Below, piece after piece: positions 1 through 8,144 of a stretch of DNA of 33,559 nt; position 1 is the stretch's first letter, and every line of letters begins with the position of its first letter. The DNA lies in NCBI GenBank assembly GCA_036824465.1, contig DAITAC010000043.1, positions 1-33,559 on the forward strand. The letters run 5' to 3'. The DNA comes from JAKOQB01 sp036824465 (lineage in GTDB: Bacteria; Pseudomonadota; Gammaproteobacteria; Burkholderiales; Burkholderiaceae_F). A program made the position numbers and the translations under genes. Below the pieces are notes generated by a model. It saw nothing but the letters and a program-made list of their open reading frames with translations. It did no database searches and had not been told where the DNA came from.

Positions 1-372
1 CTAGACCGCCGTAAGGCGCGCCGTCAGCACTGGCATCTTGACCGCGCCGACGATGCTATCGATCGTCAGTTCGGACACCGACGCCGAAATCTTCAGTCCG
101 TAGCCACGCAGCGAGTGCAGTACCTGCATCAGTTCTCGGTGCGCGGCGATCGCGTCGTCCGGGGCCTCGGCGTCGAGCGCCTGACCGAGTGCCCGCTCGA
201 AGTCTTCTGCCAGGGTCGGTGCGGCAATGGTTTCGTCTTCAATTGTCAGGTGGATCAGCCGCGCTTCCTGCGCCATTTTCGCCAGCAGATCTGCCTGATG
301 ATGTGGGTCGAGCAGGCTCAATTGGCGCAGATCGTCTTGAGCGTGATGGGCGCATTGCACGGCGTTCTCCAT
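1..372 (-). CDS. Hypothetical protein, 123 aa
   Basis: This is a complete small ORF with an ATG at 372-370 and a TAG stop at 3-1. I do not recognise the family. The protein is mostly predicted helix, His-rich near the N-terminus (HH pairs near residues 9 and 24), with an acidic middle. It has no signal peptide, membrane segment or cysteine motif. It reads in the same direction as the oxidoreductase gene upstream but is separated from it by 230 bp containing a hairpin, so it is probably a separate unit. The opposite strand has overlapping open frames, but they lack recognisable content. That it is a gene at all rests on length and composition only. Confidence 0.5.
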   Translation of the reverse strand: MENAVQCAHHAQDDLRQLSLLDPHHQADLLAKMAQEARLIHLTIEDETIAAPTLAEDFERALGQALDAEAPDDAIAAHRELMQVLHSLRGYGLKISASVSELTIDSIVGAVKMPVLTARLTAV

Positions 373-602
373 TCGTTTCTTGCGTCAGCGGACGAAGATT
401 ATGCGGAAGCGCAACTGCCTTCCATGCTTATCAGAGCGATGTTTGACCATCCGGAAAAATGCTTGATCAAGCGCAAATCGGAGCGATGCTCATCGATATG
501 CGCCGTCCGCCGCCTTTCACCGTCTGCAATTCGAGAATTGACGCGTCGGTTTCGCGAAGGCAAAACCGACGCCCGCACCCGCAGCGAGGCGAAACGCCAT
601 TG
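373..602. other. Intergenic region, no gene seen
   Basis: These 230 bp separate two minus-strand genes. Open frames cross it on the plus strand, but they belong to long antisense frames without recognisable protein content. The only structure I see is a pair of inverted repeats at 526-539 and 543-572. Confidence 0.5.
526..572 (-). terminator. Hairpins downstream of the oxidoreductase gene
   Basis: There is a perfect 10-bp inverted repeat, GCGTCGGTTT at 543-552 against AAACCGACGC at 563-572, with a 10-nt loop. A second, small palindrome, CAATTC-GA-GAATTG, lies at 526-539. Both lie just past the stop codon of the oxidoreductase (603). No U-tract follows on the minus strand, so intrinsic termination is uncertain. 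The hairpin could instead be an mRNA 3'-end stabiliser. Confidence 0.4.
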
Positions 603-3600
603 CTACGCCGCCTTCACCGGCATCTGAATCACCTGCGCACTTTGTTGCCCGCGAAACTTCGCCAGCAAATCCGCCCACTTTGCGCGCGCTGTCACCATGC
701 TCTGTTCCTTGACGTGCCCGTAGCCGCGAATCTCCTCGGGCACGCTGGCCAGCTGCACCGCGACCGTGTGGTTGTCGGACGCGAGCCGGGCAAGCAACTC
801 GTCGACGAGCCTCTCGTACTCGCCAATCAATGCGCGCTCCGCCCTGCGCTCATCGGTTCGACCAAAGACGTCGAACGCCGTGCCGCGCAGGAACTTCAGT
901 TTCGCCAGCACGCGAAAAGCCACCATCATCCAGGATCCGAAGCGCATCTTCCCGGGTTTGCCGGTGACCGGATCAGTCTTCGCCAGCAATGGTGGCGCGA
1001 GATGAAAATTCAGCTGATAGTCGCCTTCAAACCGGGCGGCGATCCTGGCGCGGAACGCGGGATCGGCGTGCAGCCGTGCGACTTCGTATTCGTCCTTGTA
1101 GGCCATCAGTTTGAAGTAGTAGCGCGCAACCGTTTCCGCGAGCCGGGCCGATCCGCCGAGCCGGTCCGACTCGACCTTGCGCACGCGCTCGACCAGATCG
1201 CCGTACTTCTTCGCGTAGGCCGCGCTCTGATAGCTGGTCAGGAAATCGACGCGACGCGCGACGATTTCTTCGAGTGACGACGCCGGTCGCTTCAGTTCGA
1301 TCACCTGCGCCGGGAATGCCGCCTTCTTCACGGTGTCCAGGTCGTGAGCCGCGGCGCGGCCCCAATCGAACGCGCGCTTGTTGGTGTCGATCGCCACGCC
1401 GTTCAGTTCGATCGCACGCATCAGCGTTTCGAATTGCAGCGGGATCCAGCCCTTCTGCCACGCGTAGCCGAGAACGAACGGGTTGGTGTAGAGCGCGTCG
1501 CCGAGGAGCGCCGTGGTCAGGCCGTTGGCATCGACGAAGGCGCAATTGGCGCTGTCGCCCACGGCATCGCGCACCTGCTGCGACATGGCGCCGCCCGCAA
1601 ATTGCCAGTCGGGATTCCTCACGAATTCAGCGGTCGGCGATTCCGATGTGTTGACGACCGCCTTGGACCGTCCCGCGTGGATCTTGGACAGCGCTTCGTT
1701 GCTGGCCGACACGACCAGATCGCAGCCGAGCAGCAGCTCCGCTTCGCCCATCGCAATACGCGTGGCAAACAGGTCCTCGGGCTTCGGCGCAATCAACACG
1801 TGCGAGAACACCGCGCCGCCCTTCTGCGCCAGGCCCGCCATGTCGAGCACCGACAGGCCCTTGCCTTCGAGGTGCGCGGCCATGCCCATCAATTGCCCGA
1901 TCGTGACCACGCCGGTGCCGCCGACGCCGGTGATCACGACGCCAAAGTTCTTCCCGCGGGGCAGCTCCGGTACCAGCGGCATTGGCACGGATGGCAGTGA
2001 CGCGCCGGCCGTCGCCTTGCCCTTGCGCAGCTGGCCGCCTTCGACCGTGACGAAGCTCGGGCAGAAGCCCTTCAGGCACGAGAAGTCCTTGTTGCAACTC
2101 GACTGGTTGATCATGCGCTTGCGGCCGAACTCGGTTTCCAGCGGTTCGACCGAAAGGCAGTTGGACTGAACGCTGCAGTCGCCGCAGCCTTCACACACCA
2201 GTTCGTTGATCACGACGCGGCGCGGCGGATCGGGAAACTCGTTGCGCTTGCGGCGGCGCCGCTTCTCTGAGGCGCAGGTCTGGTCGTAGACCAGCACCGA
2301 CACGCCCTCATACCCGCGCAGTTCACGCTGGACGCGATCGAGTTCATCGCGGTGATGCACCGTGACACCCGGCGCCAGGCGCCACGCATCTTCCGTCGCG
2401 CCCCGGGCGTTGGCCGCGCTGTGGTCGAGTTCGGAAACGGCGTCGTACTTCTGCGGCTCGTCGGTGACGATCACAATTCTGCGCACGCCCTCGGCGTACA
2501 TCTGCTGCGTGATCTGCGGCGCGGTGAGCGAGCCGTCCGTGGGCTGGCCACCGGTCATTGCGACCGCGTCGTTGAACAGGATCTTGTAGGTCATCCGCAC
2601 CTTCGCTGCCACGGCCGCGCGCACGGCGAGCGAGCCAGAGTGGAAGTAGGTGCCATCGCCCAGATTGGCAAAGATGTGTTTTTCATTCGTGAACGGTGAC
2701 TGGCCGATCCACGGCGCACCTTCGCCGCCCATCTGCGTGAAGGTCGCTGTGCTGCGGTTCATCCACAGCGCCATGTAGTGGCAACCAATGCCGGCCATCG
2801 CGCGCGAGCCTTCCGGCACCACGGTCGACGTGTTGTGCGGGCAGCCGGAGCAGAAATACGGCGTGCGCTCGGTGAAGACGCGCGGCTTGGCCAGCGCGCG
2901 CTCTTTGGCCTCGATGACGGTCAGCCGCGCCTGCATGCGTGCGTGCACCTCGCTCGGCAATTCGAGCTTGCCGATGCGGGTGGCGATCGCCTTGGCGATG
3001 ATCACCGGCGAGAACTCGTAGTGCGCGGGCAGGATCCAGTCTCCGCGTGGGATCGACCACTCGCCACCGTCGTGCTGGTCGAACTTGCCAATCACGCGCG
3101 GAATGCGCTTGCCCTTGCCGATCCAGTTGAAAAGCTCCTCCTTCACCTGGTACTCGATCAACTGGCGCTTCTCCTCGACCACCAGGATTTCCTCCAGCCC
3201 CTCGGCGAACTCACCCATCGTCTGCGCTTCCAGCGGCCACACCATGCCGCACTTGAAGAGGCGAACGCCGATGCGCTTGCAGGTCTCTTCATCGAGCCCG
3301 AGGTCCGCGAGTGCCTGCCGCGTATCCAGATAGGCCTTGCCGCTGGCGACGATGCCAAAGCGCGCGTTGGGCGAATCGATGGCGGTGTAGTTCAACTTGT
3401 TCGCGCGCCCATACGCGAGCGCGGCATACAGCTTGTAGTCGAGCAGCCGCGCTTCCATCTCGAGCGGCGTGTCGGGCCAGCGAATGTTCAGCCCGCCCGC
3501 CGGCATCGCGAAGTCGCCCGGCAGCACGATGTTGACGCGTTCCGGATCGACCATCACGGATGCGGAGGCCTCGACCACCTCGGTCACGCACTTCATGGCG

Positions 3601-4220
3601 ACCCAGACGCCGGCGTATCGGCTCATCGCATACGCGTGCAACCCGAGGTCGAGGTACTCCTGCACGGTGGCGGGAAACAGCACCGGGATCATGCAGGCCT
3701 TGAAGATGTGGTCGGACTGGTGCGGCAGCGTCGAGCTCTTGGCGCCGTGGTCGTCGCCAGCCAGTGCAATCACACCACCGCGCGGGCTCGTGCCGGCGGC
3801 GTTGGCGTGCTTGAACACGTCGCCGCAGCGATCGACCCCGGGGCCCTTGCCGTACCACATGCCGAACACGCCGTCGTACTTCGCCTGCGCAAACAGGTTG
3901 ACCTGCTGCGTTCCCCACACGCTGGTGGCGGCGAGGTCTTCATTCACTCCAGGCTGGAATTTGATGTGGTGTTGCTCGAGTTGCTTCTTCGCGCGCCACG
4001 CGGTCTGGTCCACGCTGCCGAGCGGCGAGCCGCGATACCCGGTGAGGAATCCCGCCGTGTTGAGCCCCGCAATCTGATCGCGTTGCCGCTGCAGCATCAG
4101 CAGGCGCAACAGCGCCTGCGTGCCGCTCATGTAGGCACGGCCTTTTTCGAGCGTCCATTTGTCGTCAAGGGTGACTTCCGCCAGCGCGCGACGGACAGCT
4201 TCGGGAAGGGGTGCGTTCAT
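603..4220 (-). CDS. Indolepyruvate:ferredoxin oxidoreductase, fused alpha/beta (2-oxoacid oxidoreductase)
   Basis: The predicted 1205-aa protein is a fused single-chain 2-oxoacid:ferredoxin oxidoreductase of the indolepyruvate type. This family oxidatively decarboxylates aryl-pyruvates to aryl-acetyl-CoA using thiamine diphosphate and iron-sulfur clusters. In order I see the N-terminal pyruvate-binding/TPP half; a CSGCPHN motif near residue 457 and a GDGTYFHSG stretch of the TPP-binding half; a cysteine cluster (CEGCGDC...) near residues 676-725 for 4Fe-4S binding; a gamma-type domain starting at GVVITGVGGTG near 765; and a long C-terminal helical domain usual for the fused form. I chose ATG 4220 because AAAGG lies 7 nt upstream and homology begins at MNAPLPEAV. 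A further 33 Arg-rich codons upstream (to 4319) look spurious. The physiological substrate is inferred, not shown. Confidence 0.93.
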   Translation of the reverse strand: MNAPLPEAVRRALAEVTLDDKWTLEKGRAYMSGTQALLRLLMLQRQRDQIAGLNTAGFLTGYRGSPLGSVDQTAWRAKKQLEQHHIKFQPGVNEDLAATSVWGTQQVNLFAQAKYDGVFGMWYGKGPGVDRCGDVFKHANAAGTSPRGGVIALAGDDHGAKSSTLPHQSDHIFKACMIPVLFPATVQEYLDLGLHAYAMSRYAGVWVAMKCVTEVVEASASVMVDPERVNIVLPGDFAMPAGGLNIRWPDTPLEMEARLLDYKLYAALAYGRANKLNYTAIDSPNARFGIVASGKAYLDTRQALADLGLDEETCKRIGVRLFKCGMVWPLEAQTMGEFAEGLEEILVVEEKRQLIEYQVKEELFNWIGKGKRIPRVIGKFDQHDGGEWSIPRGDWILPAHYEFSPVIIAKAIATRIGKLELPSEVHARMQARLTVIEAKERALAKPRVFTERTPYFCSGCPHNTSTVVPEGSRAMAGIGCHYMALWMNRSTATFTQMGGEGAPWIGQSPFTNEKHIFANLGDGTYFHSGSLAVRAAVAAKVRMTYKILFNDAVAMTGGQPTDGSLTAPQITQQMYAEGVRRIVIVTDEPQKYDAVSELDHSAANARGATEDAWRLAPGVTVHHRDELDRVQRELRGYEGVSVLVYDQTCASEKRRRRKRNEFPDPPRRVVINELVCEGCGDCSVQSNCLSVEPLETEFGRKRMINQSSCNKDFSCLKGFCPSFVTVEGGQLRKGKATAGASLPSVPMPLVPELPRGKNFGVVITGVGGTGVVTIGQLMGMAAHLEGKGLSVLDMAGLAQKGGAVFSHVLIAPKPEDLFATRIAMGEAELLLGCDLVVSASNEALSKIHAGRSKAVVNTSESPTAEFVRNPDWQFAGGAMSQQVRDAVGDSANCAFVDANGLTTALLGDALYTNPFVLGYAWQKGWIPLQFETLMRAIELNGVAIDTNKRAFDWGRAAAHDLDTVKKAAFPAQVIELKRPASSLEEIVARRVDFLTSYQSAAYAKKYGDLVERVRKVESDRLGGSARLAETVARYYFKLMAYKDEYEVARLHADPAFRARIAARFEGDYQLNFHLAPPLLAKTDPVTGKPGKMRFGSWMMVAFRVLAKLKFLRGTAFDVFGRTDERRAERALIGEYERLVDELLARLASDNHTVAVQLASVPEEIRGYGHVKEQSMVTARAKWADLLAKFRGQQSAQVIQMPVKAA

Positions 4221-4406
4221 GCGATGACCTTTGCCAAAAATCGTGTTTCTGGGGTCGCGACGCGCGCGCGCGATACGCGGCGGCCGGGCCGGCAGCAGCG
4301 CGCCTTGTGGGCGAGCCAAGCCTGACTCAACAGGGAGGGGCGAAGCTTAATCGCTGAGTGCGGCGCACTCAATCGTGCCCGGCAAAAGCCCGGCCGGCGT
4401 GCGGGG
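4221..4406. other. Intergenic region with a short hairpin and an alternating CG tract
   Basis: This stretch lies between the DUF4870 gene and the oxidoreductase gene, both on the minus strand. It holds an alternating CG tract around 4259-4273 and a perfect 7-bp hairpin, TGAGTGC-GGC-GCACTCA, at 4355-4371. A promoter for the oxidoreductase should lie here, but no convincing -35/-10 pair is visible. Confidence 0.45.
4355..4371 (-). terminator. Possible terminator hairpin after the DUF4870 gene
   Basis: A perfect 7-bp stem with a GGC loop lies about 36 bp past the DUF4870 stop. No T-run follows on the minus strand, so function as an intrinsic terminator is doubtful. Confidence 0.3.
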
Positions 4407-4811
4407 TTACGTCATCGGCAAGGGACGGCCGTCCTTCAATGCAAGCCAGCCGCGCGCAATGCGATAGATCGCCCACACGCCGAGTGCAAACAGGCCGATC
4501 ACCCACAGCGCGATGCCGATCAGCACGATGGCCAGCAATGCGGACAGCAGCCCCACGATAAGCGCCCACAGCAGCGCGAACCAGAAGGTGCGTATCTGCC
4601 AGCGGAAGTGCGACTCCAGCCAGGTGCCGCGCGCCTCGGAGCGCTTCACGTAGTTGATGATCACCGCGATGATCGACGGCCAGCCGAACAGGAACGTACC
4701 GACGATGCTGGCGGCGCCGAAGGCGCCGATCACGAGACTTACGGTGTGCAGTGCGTAGATGATGTGCGTCGTCGTGACGAGCGACGGAGCGGGGGCGGAT
4801 GGTGCGCTCAT
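4407..4811 (-). CDS. DUF4870-type small membrane protein
   Basis: The 134-aa protein has three hydrophobic segments (about residues 15-45, 65-90 and 95-115) and the WQIRTFWFALLW stretch that is characteristic of DUF4870/Tic20-like small membrane proteins. Their molecular function is not known. The chosen ATG at 4811-4809 overlaps the aminotransferase stop as ATGA, indicating translational coupling. An in-frame extension of 33 codons upstream is really the 3' end of the aminotransferase gene in another frame. The coupling suggests co-expression with the aminotransferase rather than a shared reaction. Confidence 0.8.
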   Translation of the reverse strand: MSAPSAPAPSLVTTTHIIYALHTVSLVIGAFGAASIVGTFLFGWPSIIAVIINYVKRSEARGTWLESHFRWQIRTFWFALLWALIVGLLSALLAIVLIGIALWVIGLFALGVWAIYRIARGWLALKDGRPLPMT

Positions 4812-6019
4812 GCTGAAATCCTCGCAGTCTTGATCACCGGAATCGCTTTCAGGAACTTCGCCAGCCGCTCCACGCCTTGTTCGATCAGGCCGTGCGTGGC
4901 GGCGAAGCACCAGCGTAGATAACCCTCGCCCTCGGGACCGAATGCGATCCCCGGCGCAAGCCCGAGACCGACGTCACCGACCATCTTCTTCGCGCAGGCG
5001 AGTGAATCGTCGCTGACGCCGGGAATGCGGAAGAACAGATACATCGATCCCGGCGGCGAAGCAACCTCAATGTTCGGCAGCGCGCGCAACCGCATCACAA
5101 GCAGATCGCGTGCGCTTTTCAGCCGTTCCACTGTCTGCGCAATCAGTTCGTCGCCATCGCGAATGGCGACGATCCCGGCACGCTGCACGAACGTCGGCGC
5201 GCACGACGTATTGAACTCGACCATCTTGGCGAAATTGGCGATGAACCCGCGCGGTGCCACCAGCCAGCCGAGGCGCCAGCCGGTCATCGTCCACGTCTTG
5301 GAAAACGTGTTGGCGCTGATGAGTCGCTCGTCGGGATCGACTTGCGACAACACGCCTGGCGCGTGCGCTGAGCCGTCAAACACAATGCGTTCGTACGCGT
5401 CATCGGCGACGAGCCAGATGCCGTGCTTTCGGCAATGTGCGAACAGCGTGTTCCACTGACCCTGCGGCATCACCCAGCCGGTCGGATTGCCGGGCGAGTT
5501 GACGACGACCATCTTCGTGCCCGGCGTGGCTGCGTCGATCAGGCGTTGCAGGTCAAGCGACCACGCACCGTTCACGCACGTCAGTGGCACGCGGAGTACG
5601 TGGCCGCCCATGATGTGCGGTTGCGACGTTACGTTGGGCCATACGGGTGTCACGATCGGCACGCGATCGCCGGGCTCGATCAGTGCCTGCGAAACCAGCG
5701 ACAGCGCGTTGACCCCTGCGCTCGTGATCGCCATGCGATCGACGTCGATCGGCGTGTGCGGCTGATGCAGCCGATCGACGTAAGCGGCGACCGCTTCACG
5801 CAGCTCGATGATCCCGAGATTGTGGTTGTAGAACGTCTCGCCCGCATCGATCGACGCCTTGGCCGCGTCGCGGATGAACTGTGGCGTCGGCAGATCGCCC
5901 TCGCCGAACCAGAACTTGACGAGATCCTTGGCGCGGCCGAGCGCGGCCTCGTTGGCGTAGTGGTTCGCGACTTCGCGGATGCGAGAAGCGGGCAGGGAAT
6001 CGAGAGAAGGTCGCAGCAT
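4808..6019 (-). CDS. Class I/II pyridoxal-phosphate aminotransferase
   Basis: The 403-aa protein is a fold-type I aminotransferase of the AspC-like class I/II family, which transfers amino groups between an amino acid and a 2-oxoacid in the cytoplasm. Visible landmarks are the YNHNLG substrate loop near residue 64, NSPGNPTGW at 174-182, DDAYE at 206-210, the PLP lysine in NTFSKTWTMTGWR (Lys241) and the following GWRLGWL. Length is normal. The substrate cannot be read from the sequence. Aspartate, aromatic or branched-chain amino acids are all possible, and the nearby aryl-pyruvate oxidoreductase makes an aromatic substrate plausible. It is the first gene of a two-gene unit, and the DUF4870 gene overlaps its stop codon. 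Confidence 0.88.
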   Translation of the reverse strand: MLRPSLDSLPASRIREVANHYANEAALGRAKDLVKFWFGEGDLPTPQFIRDAAKASIDAGETFYNHNLGIIELREAVAAYVDRLHQPHTPIDVDRMAITSAGVNALSLVSQALIEPGDRVPIVTPVWPNVTSQPHIMGGHVLRVPLTCVNGAWSLDLQRLIDAATPGTKMVVVNSPGNPTGWVMPQGQWNTLFAHCRKHGIWLVADDAYERIVFDGSAHAPGVLSQVDPDERLISANTFSKTWTMTGWRLGWLVAPRGFIANFAKMVEFNTSCAPTFVQRAGIVAIRDGDELIAQTVERLKSARDLLVMRLRALPNIEVASPPGSMYLFFRIPGVSDDSLACAKKMVGDVGLGLAPGIAFGPEGEGYLRWCFAATHGLIEQGVERLAKFLKAIPVIKTARISA

Positions 6020-6222
6020 GGGACGGGATTATCGCCGTTCCCACGGATTGACTCTCAGGTCGTTCTTGATGGGTGAGGTCGGAACTCGTGGGTCGCTGAA
6101 CGGCCAGGAGCCGTCGATCGAGCAGCCCACGAATCCGGTCGGAGAGGTGGCTGTTCACCGTCTGCCGGCTGCAGTACCCTCATCGATCACTCAGCCAAAG
6201 CGACCACTCGCGCGGCCCTCCG

Positions 6223-7431
6223 ATGCTTTTCGAGCCTGATCGCCACGAAGCGCTCTGCGATACCACCTGGGATGCATCTCGGGCGCGCAAGGCGATCCGT
6301 TCCATCGTCCACGACATCGAGCAGAACCGAGTTGCCGAAGGTCACTGGCCGGTACATCCGCTTGACAATGAAGGAGATGTACCTCGAACTGGTTTCAAGG
6401 GTCTCTACCTTGGAAGCGCAGGAGTGCTCTGGGCGCTCTCGTACTTGCAGCGCGAGGACGCGGCGGAACTCAGCAGCGATCCGAGGGAAGGCATACAACA
6501 GGCTGACGCCGCGTACCGAAGCGATCCCGACACCGGGAAAGTCGTGCCGTCCTACTACCTTGGCGAGGTGGGCATCCTGCTCGTGCTGTGGCGCCTGACT
6601 GGATCCAGCCAAGCGGAGGACCGGCTCTACGCGTCGGTCAAGTCGAACATTCAGAATCCGACCAACGAGGCGCTCTGGGCTGCGCCCGGCACCATGGTTG
6701 GGGCCTGGCACCTATGGGAAGCGACGGGAGAGCGACGCTGGCGCGAACTGTTCCTGGACAACGTCGAACAACTCTGGCGGACCTGGATATTTGACTCGCA
6801 GGCGCAGTGCCACCTCTGGACCCAGGATCTCTACGGCAAGGTCGTGCAGTATCTCGGCGCCGGGCATGGCTTCGCAGGCAATGCGTACGCGTTGTTGAAG
6901 GGCGCGTCGTTGCTCGATGTTGAACGCCGTGAAGCGCTCTACGACCGCTGCGTGGCGACCCTGCGCGCGACGGCAAGGATTGAAGACGGCGCGGTCAACT
7001 GGCCGCCCGGCATGTTCACGCCGCGCCCCGGGGGACCGAGCATCCTGATGCAGTGGTGCCACGGCGCTCCCGGCATGGTGACCGCACTGTCGGACTTTCC
7101 GCCGCAGCGATCGCCGGAAATGGACGCCATGCTGATCGGGGCGGGCCACGCGATCTGGAAGGCCGGGCCGCTTTCGAAGGGCTATGGTTTGTGCCACGGC
7201 ACGGCGGGCAACGGCTATGCCTTCTTGAAGCTGTACCAGCGCACCGGCGATCGTTCGTGGCTGGAGCGCGCACGGTCCTTTGCCATGCATTCGATCGTGC
7301 AGAGGGATCGGATGCGGCAGCAGTATGGGCAAGGCCGCTACACGCTGTGGACCGGCGATTCAGGTCTTGCGGTCTACTTGCGCCACTGTCTCGATGAATC
7401 GGCGGCGCTGCCGGCGCTCGATACCATCTAA
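6223..7431 (+). CDS. LanC-like (lanthionine synthetase C family) zinc protein
   Basis: The 402-aa protein matches the LanC-like family, an alpha/alpha-barrel fold that binds one zinc ion. The repeating barrel motifs are clear: GAGHGFAGN around His215, WCHGAPGM with Cys279-His280, and LCHGTAGNGY with Cys324-His325. The two cysteines and the histidine after the second are the expected zinc ligands. In lanthipeptide biosynthesis LanC cyclises dehydrated residues with cysteine. Eukaryotic LANCL relatives instead bind glutathione. No LanB, LanM, transporter or Cys-rich precursor is nearby, so a lantibiotic role is unlikely and a glutathione- or thiol-related role is conceivable. The ATG at 6223 lacks a good Shine-Dalgarno, so the exact start is uncertain. 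The gene is the only plus-strand gene in the first 12 kb. Confidence 0.85.
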   Translation: MLFEPDRHEALCDTTWDASRARKAIRSIVHDIEQNRVAEGHWPVHPLDNEGDVPRTGFKGLYLGSAGVLWALSYLQREDAAELSSDPREGIQQADAAYRSDPDTGKVVPSYYLGEVGILLVLWRLTGSSQAEDRLYASVKSNIQNPTNEALWAAPGTMVGAWHLWEATGERRWRELFLDNVEQLWRTWIFDSQAQCHLWTQDLYGKVVQYLGAGHGFAGNAYALLKGASLLDVERREALYDRCVATLRATARIEDGAVNWPPGMFTPRPGGPSILMQWCHGAPGMVTALSDFPPQRSPEMDAMLIGAGHAIWKAGPLSKGYGLCHGTAGNGYAFLKLYQRTGDRSWLERARSFAMHSIVQRDRMRQQYGQGRYTLWTGDSGLAVYLRHCLDESAALPALDTI

Positions 7432-7588
7432 TGACCACGTCCGTGATGTAGTGCCAAGCGTCTGCTGCCGGACGTTTCCCAACTCAGGCCCGGCGCAGGC
7501 GACGCCGAGCCTGCTGTGCCGGGCGCGCTTTGACTTTGGGCGAGCGTCTCTGGTGGGTCGAACACGGAAGTTCACTGCGAACTGCAGT

Positions 7589-8134
7589 TCATTTCAGCAC
7601 GGCATTGCGAACCGTCGGCGGTGCCACATGCAACCGCTGCGCGAGCCCCGCCGCACCTTCCTGCATCAGCCAGTCGTGATTGAGCCGGAACAACGGTGCC
7701 AGCAGCGGCGCGAGAATTTCCATCCAGCGCTTGCGCGTCGATACCTCCCACAGGTATTGCACTTGTGTGCCGTCGCCCGCATCGAGAAAGCGCCAGGTGC
7801 CGATGCCGTCGAGGTCGCCGCTCGCGCGGGCGCGGATCAATTCGCCCGGTTCGATCGCGGCAGCTTCGACCTCGATCGTCACGCGATATGGCAGTCGGCT
7901 GCGCCACTCGATGCGATGGCGCGAATTCAATCCGTCGGTCGCGCCGGGCGCGAGTTCGGTCACACGCTCGCAGCCGCGCCACCATTGCGGCCAGTCGCGC
8001 ACCGCGTGGACAACGTCGTACACGGCCCCGCGCGGCGCGCAGAGCGTGAACTCGGTGTGCAGTCGGAACAGCATTCGGTGCTCACGCCAGCTGCGCGGAG
8101 GCGATGCGCCTGGGGCGTTGCTGTTGCTGTTCAT
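7589..8134 (-). CDS. SRPBCC (START-like) family protein
   Basis: The 181-aa protein shows the SRPBCC/polyketide-cyclase-like pattern. A strand of the form FRLHTEFTLCAPRGAVYDVV is followed by the helix VRDWPQWWRGCERV, then alternating strands, a GTWRFLDAGDGTQVQYLWEV segment, and a long C-terminal helix. This fold makes a hydrophobic cavity for lipids or other hydrophobic ligands; the ligand here is unknown. It lies 10 bp after the stop of the HupE/UreJ-like gene, with GAGG 8 nt before its ATG, so it is probably the last gene of the DUF4331 operon. It is convergent with the LanC-like gene. Confidence 0.75.
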   Translation of the reverse strand: MNSNSNAPGASPPRSWREHRMLFRLHTEFTLCAPRGAVYDVVHAVRDWPQWWRGCERVTELAPGATDGLNSRHRIEWRSRLPYRVTIEVEAAAIEPGELIRARASGDLDGIGTWRFLDAGDGTQVQYLWEVSTRKRWMEILAPLLAPLFRLNHDWLMQEGAAGLAQRLHVAPPTVRNAVLK

Positions 8135-8144
8135 CCATCTTGCC

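Noticed and set aside
459..1277. Long plus-strand open frame (272 codons)
   Set aside because: It runs antisense through the oxidoreductase gene, has no recognisable domain, and its composition is that of a mirror frame in high-GC DNA.
4221..4319. N-terminal extension of the oxidoreductase
   Set aside because: These 33 codons are Arg/Pro-rich and lack homology; a Shine-Dalgarno points to the ATG at 4220.
2778..4325. Long plus-strand open frame (515 codons)
   Set aside because: It is antisense to the clearly recognisable oxidoreductase and is rich in His/Arg/Gln, as expected of a shadow frame.
6020..6222. Possible precursor peptide gene beside the LanC-like gene
   Set aside because: No short frame here or after the gene has a leader plus Ser/Thr/Cys-rich core; a lanthipeptide cluster is not supported.
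7438..7475. ACGTCCG/CGGACGT inverted repeat between convergent genes
   Set aside because: The stem is only 7 bp with a 24-nt loop and no T-tract, so it is weak as a terminator.
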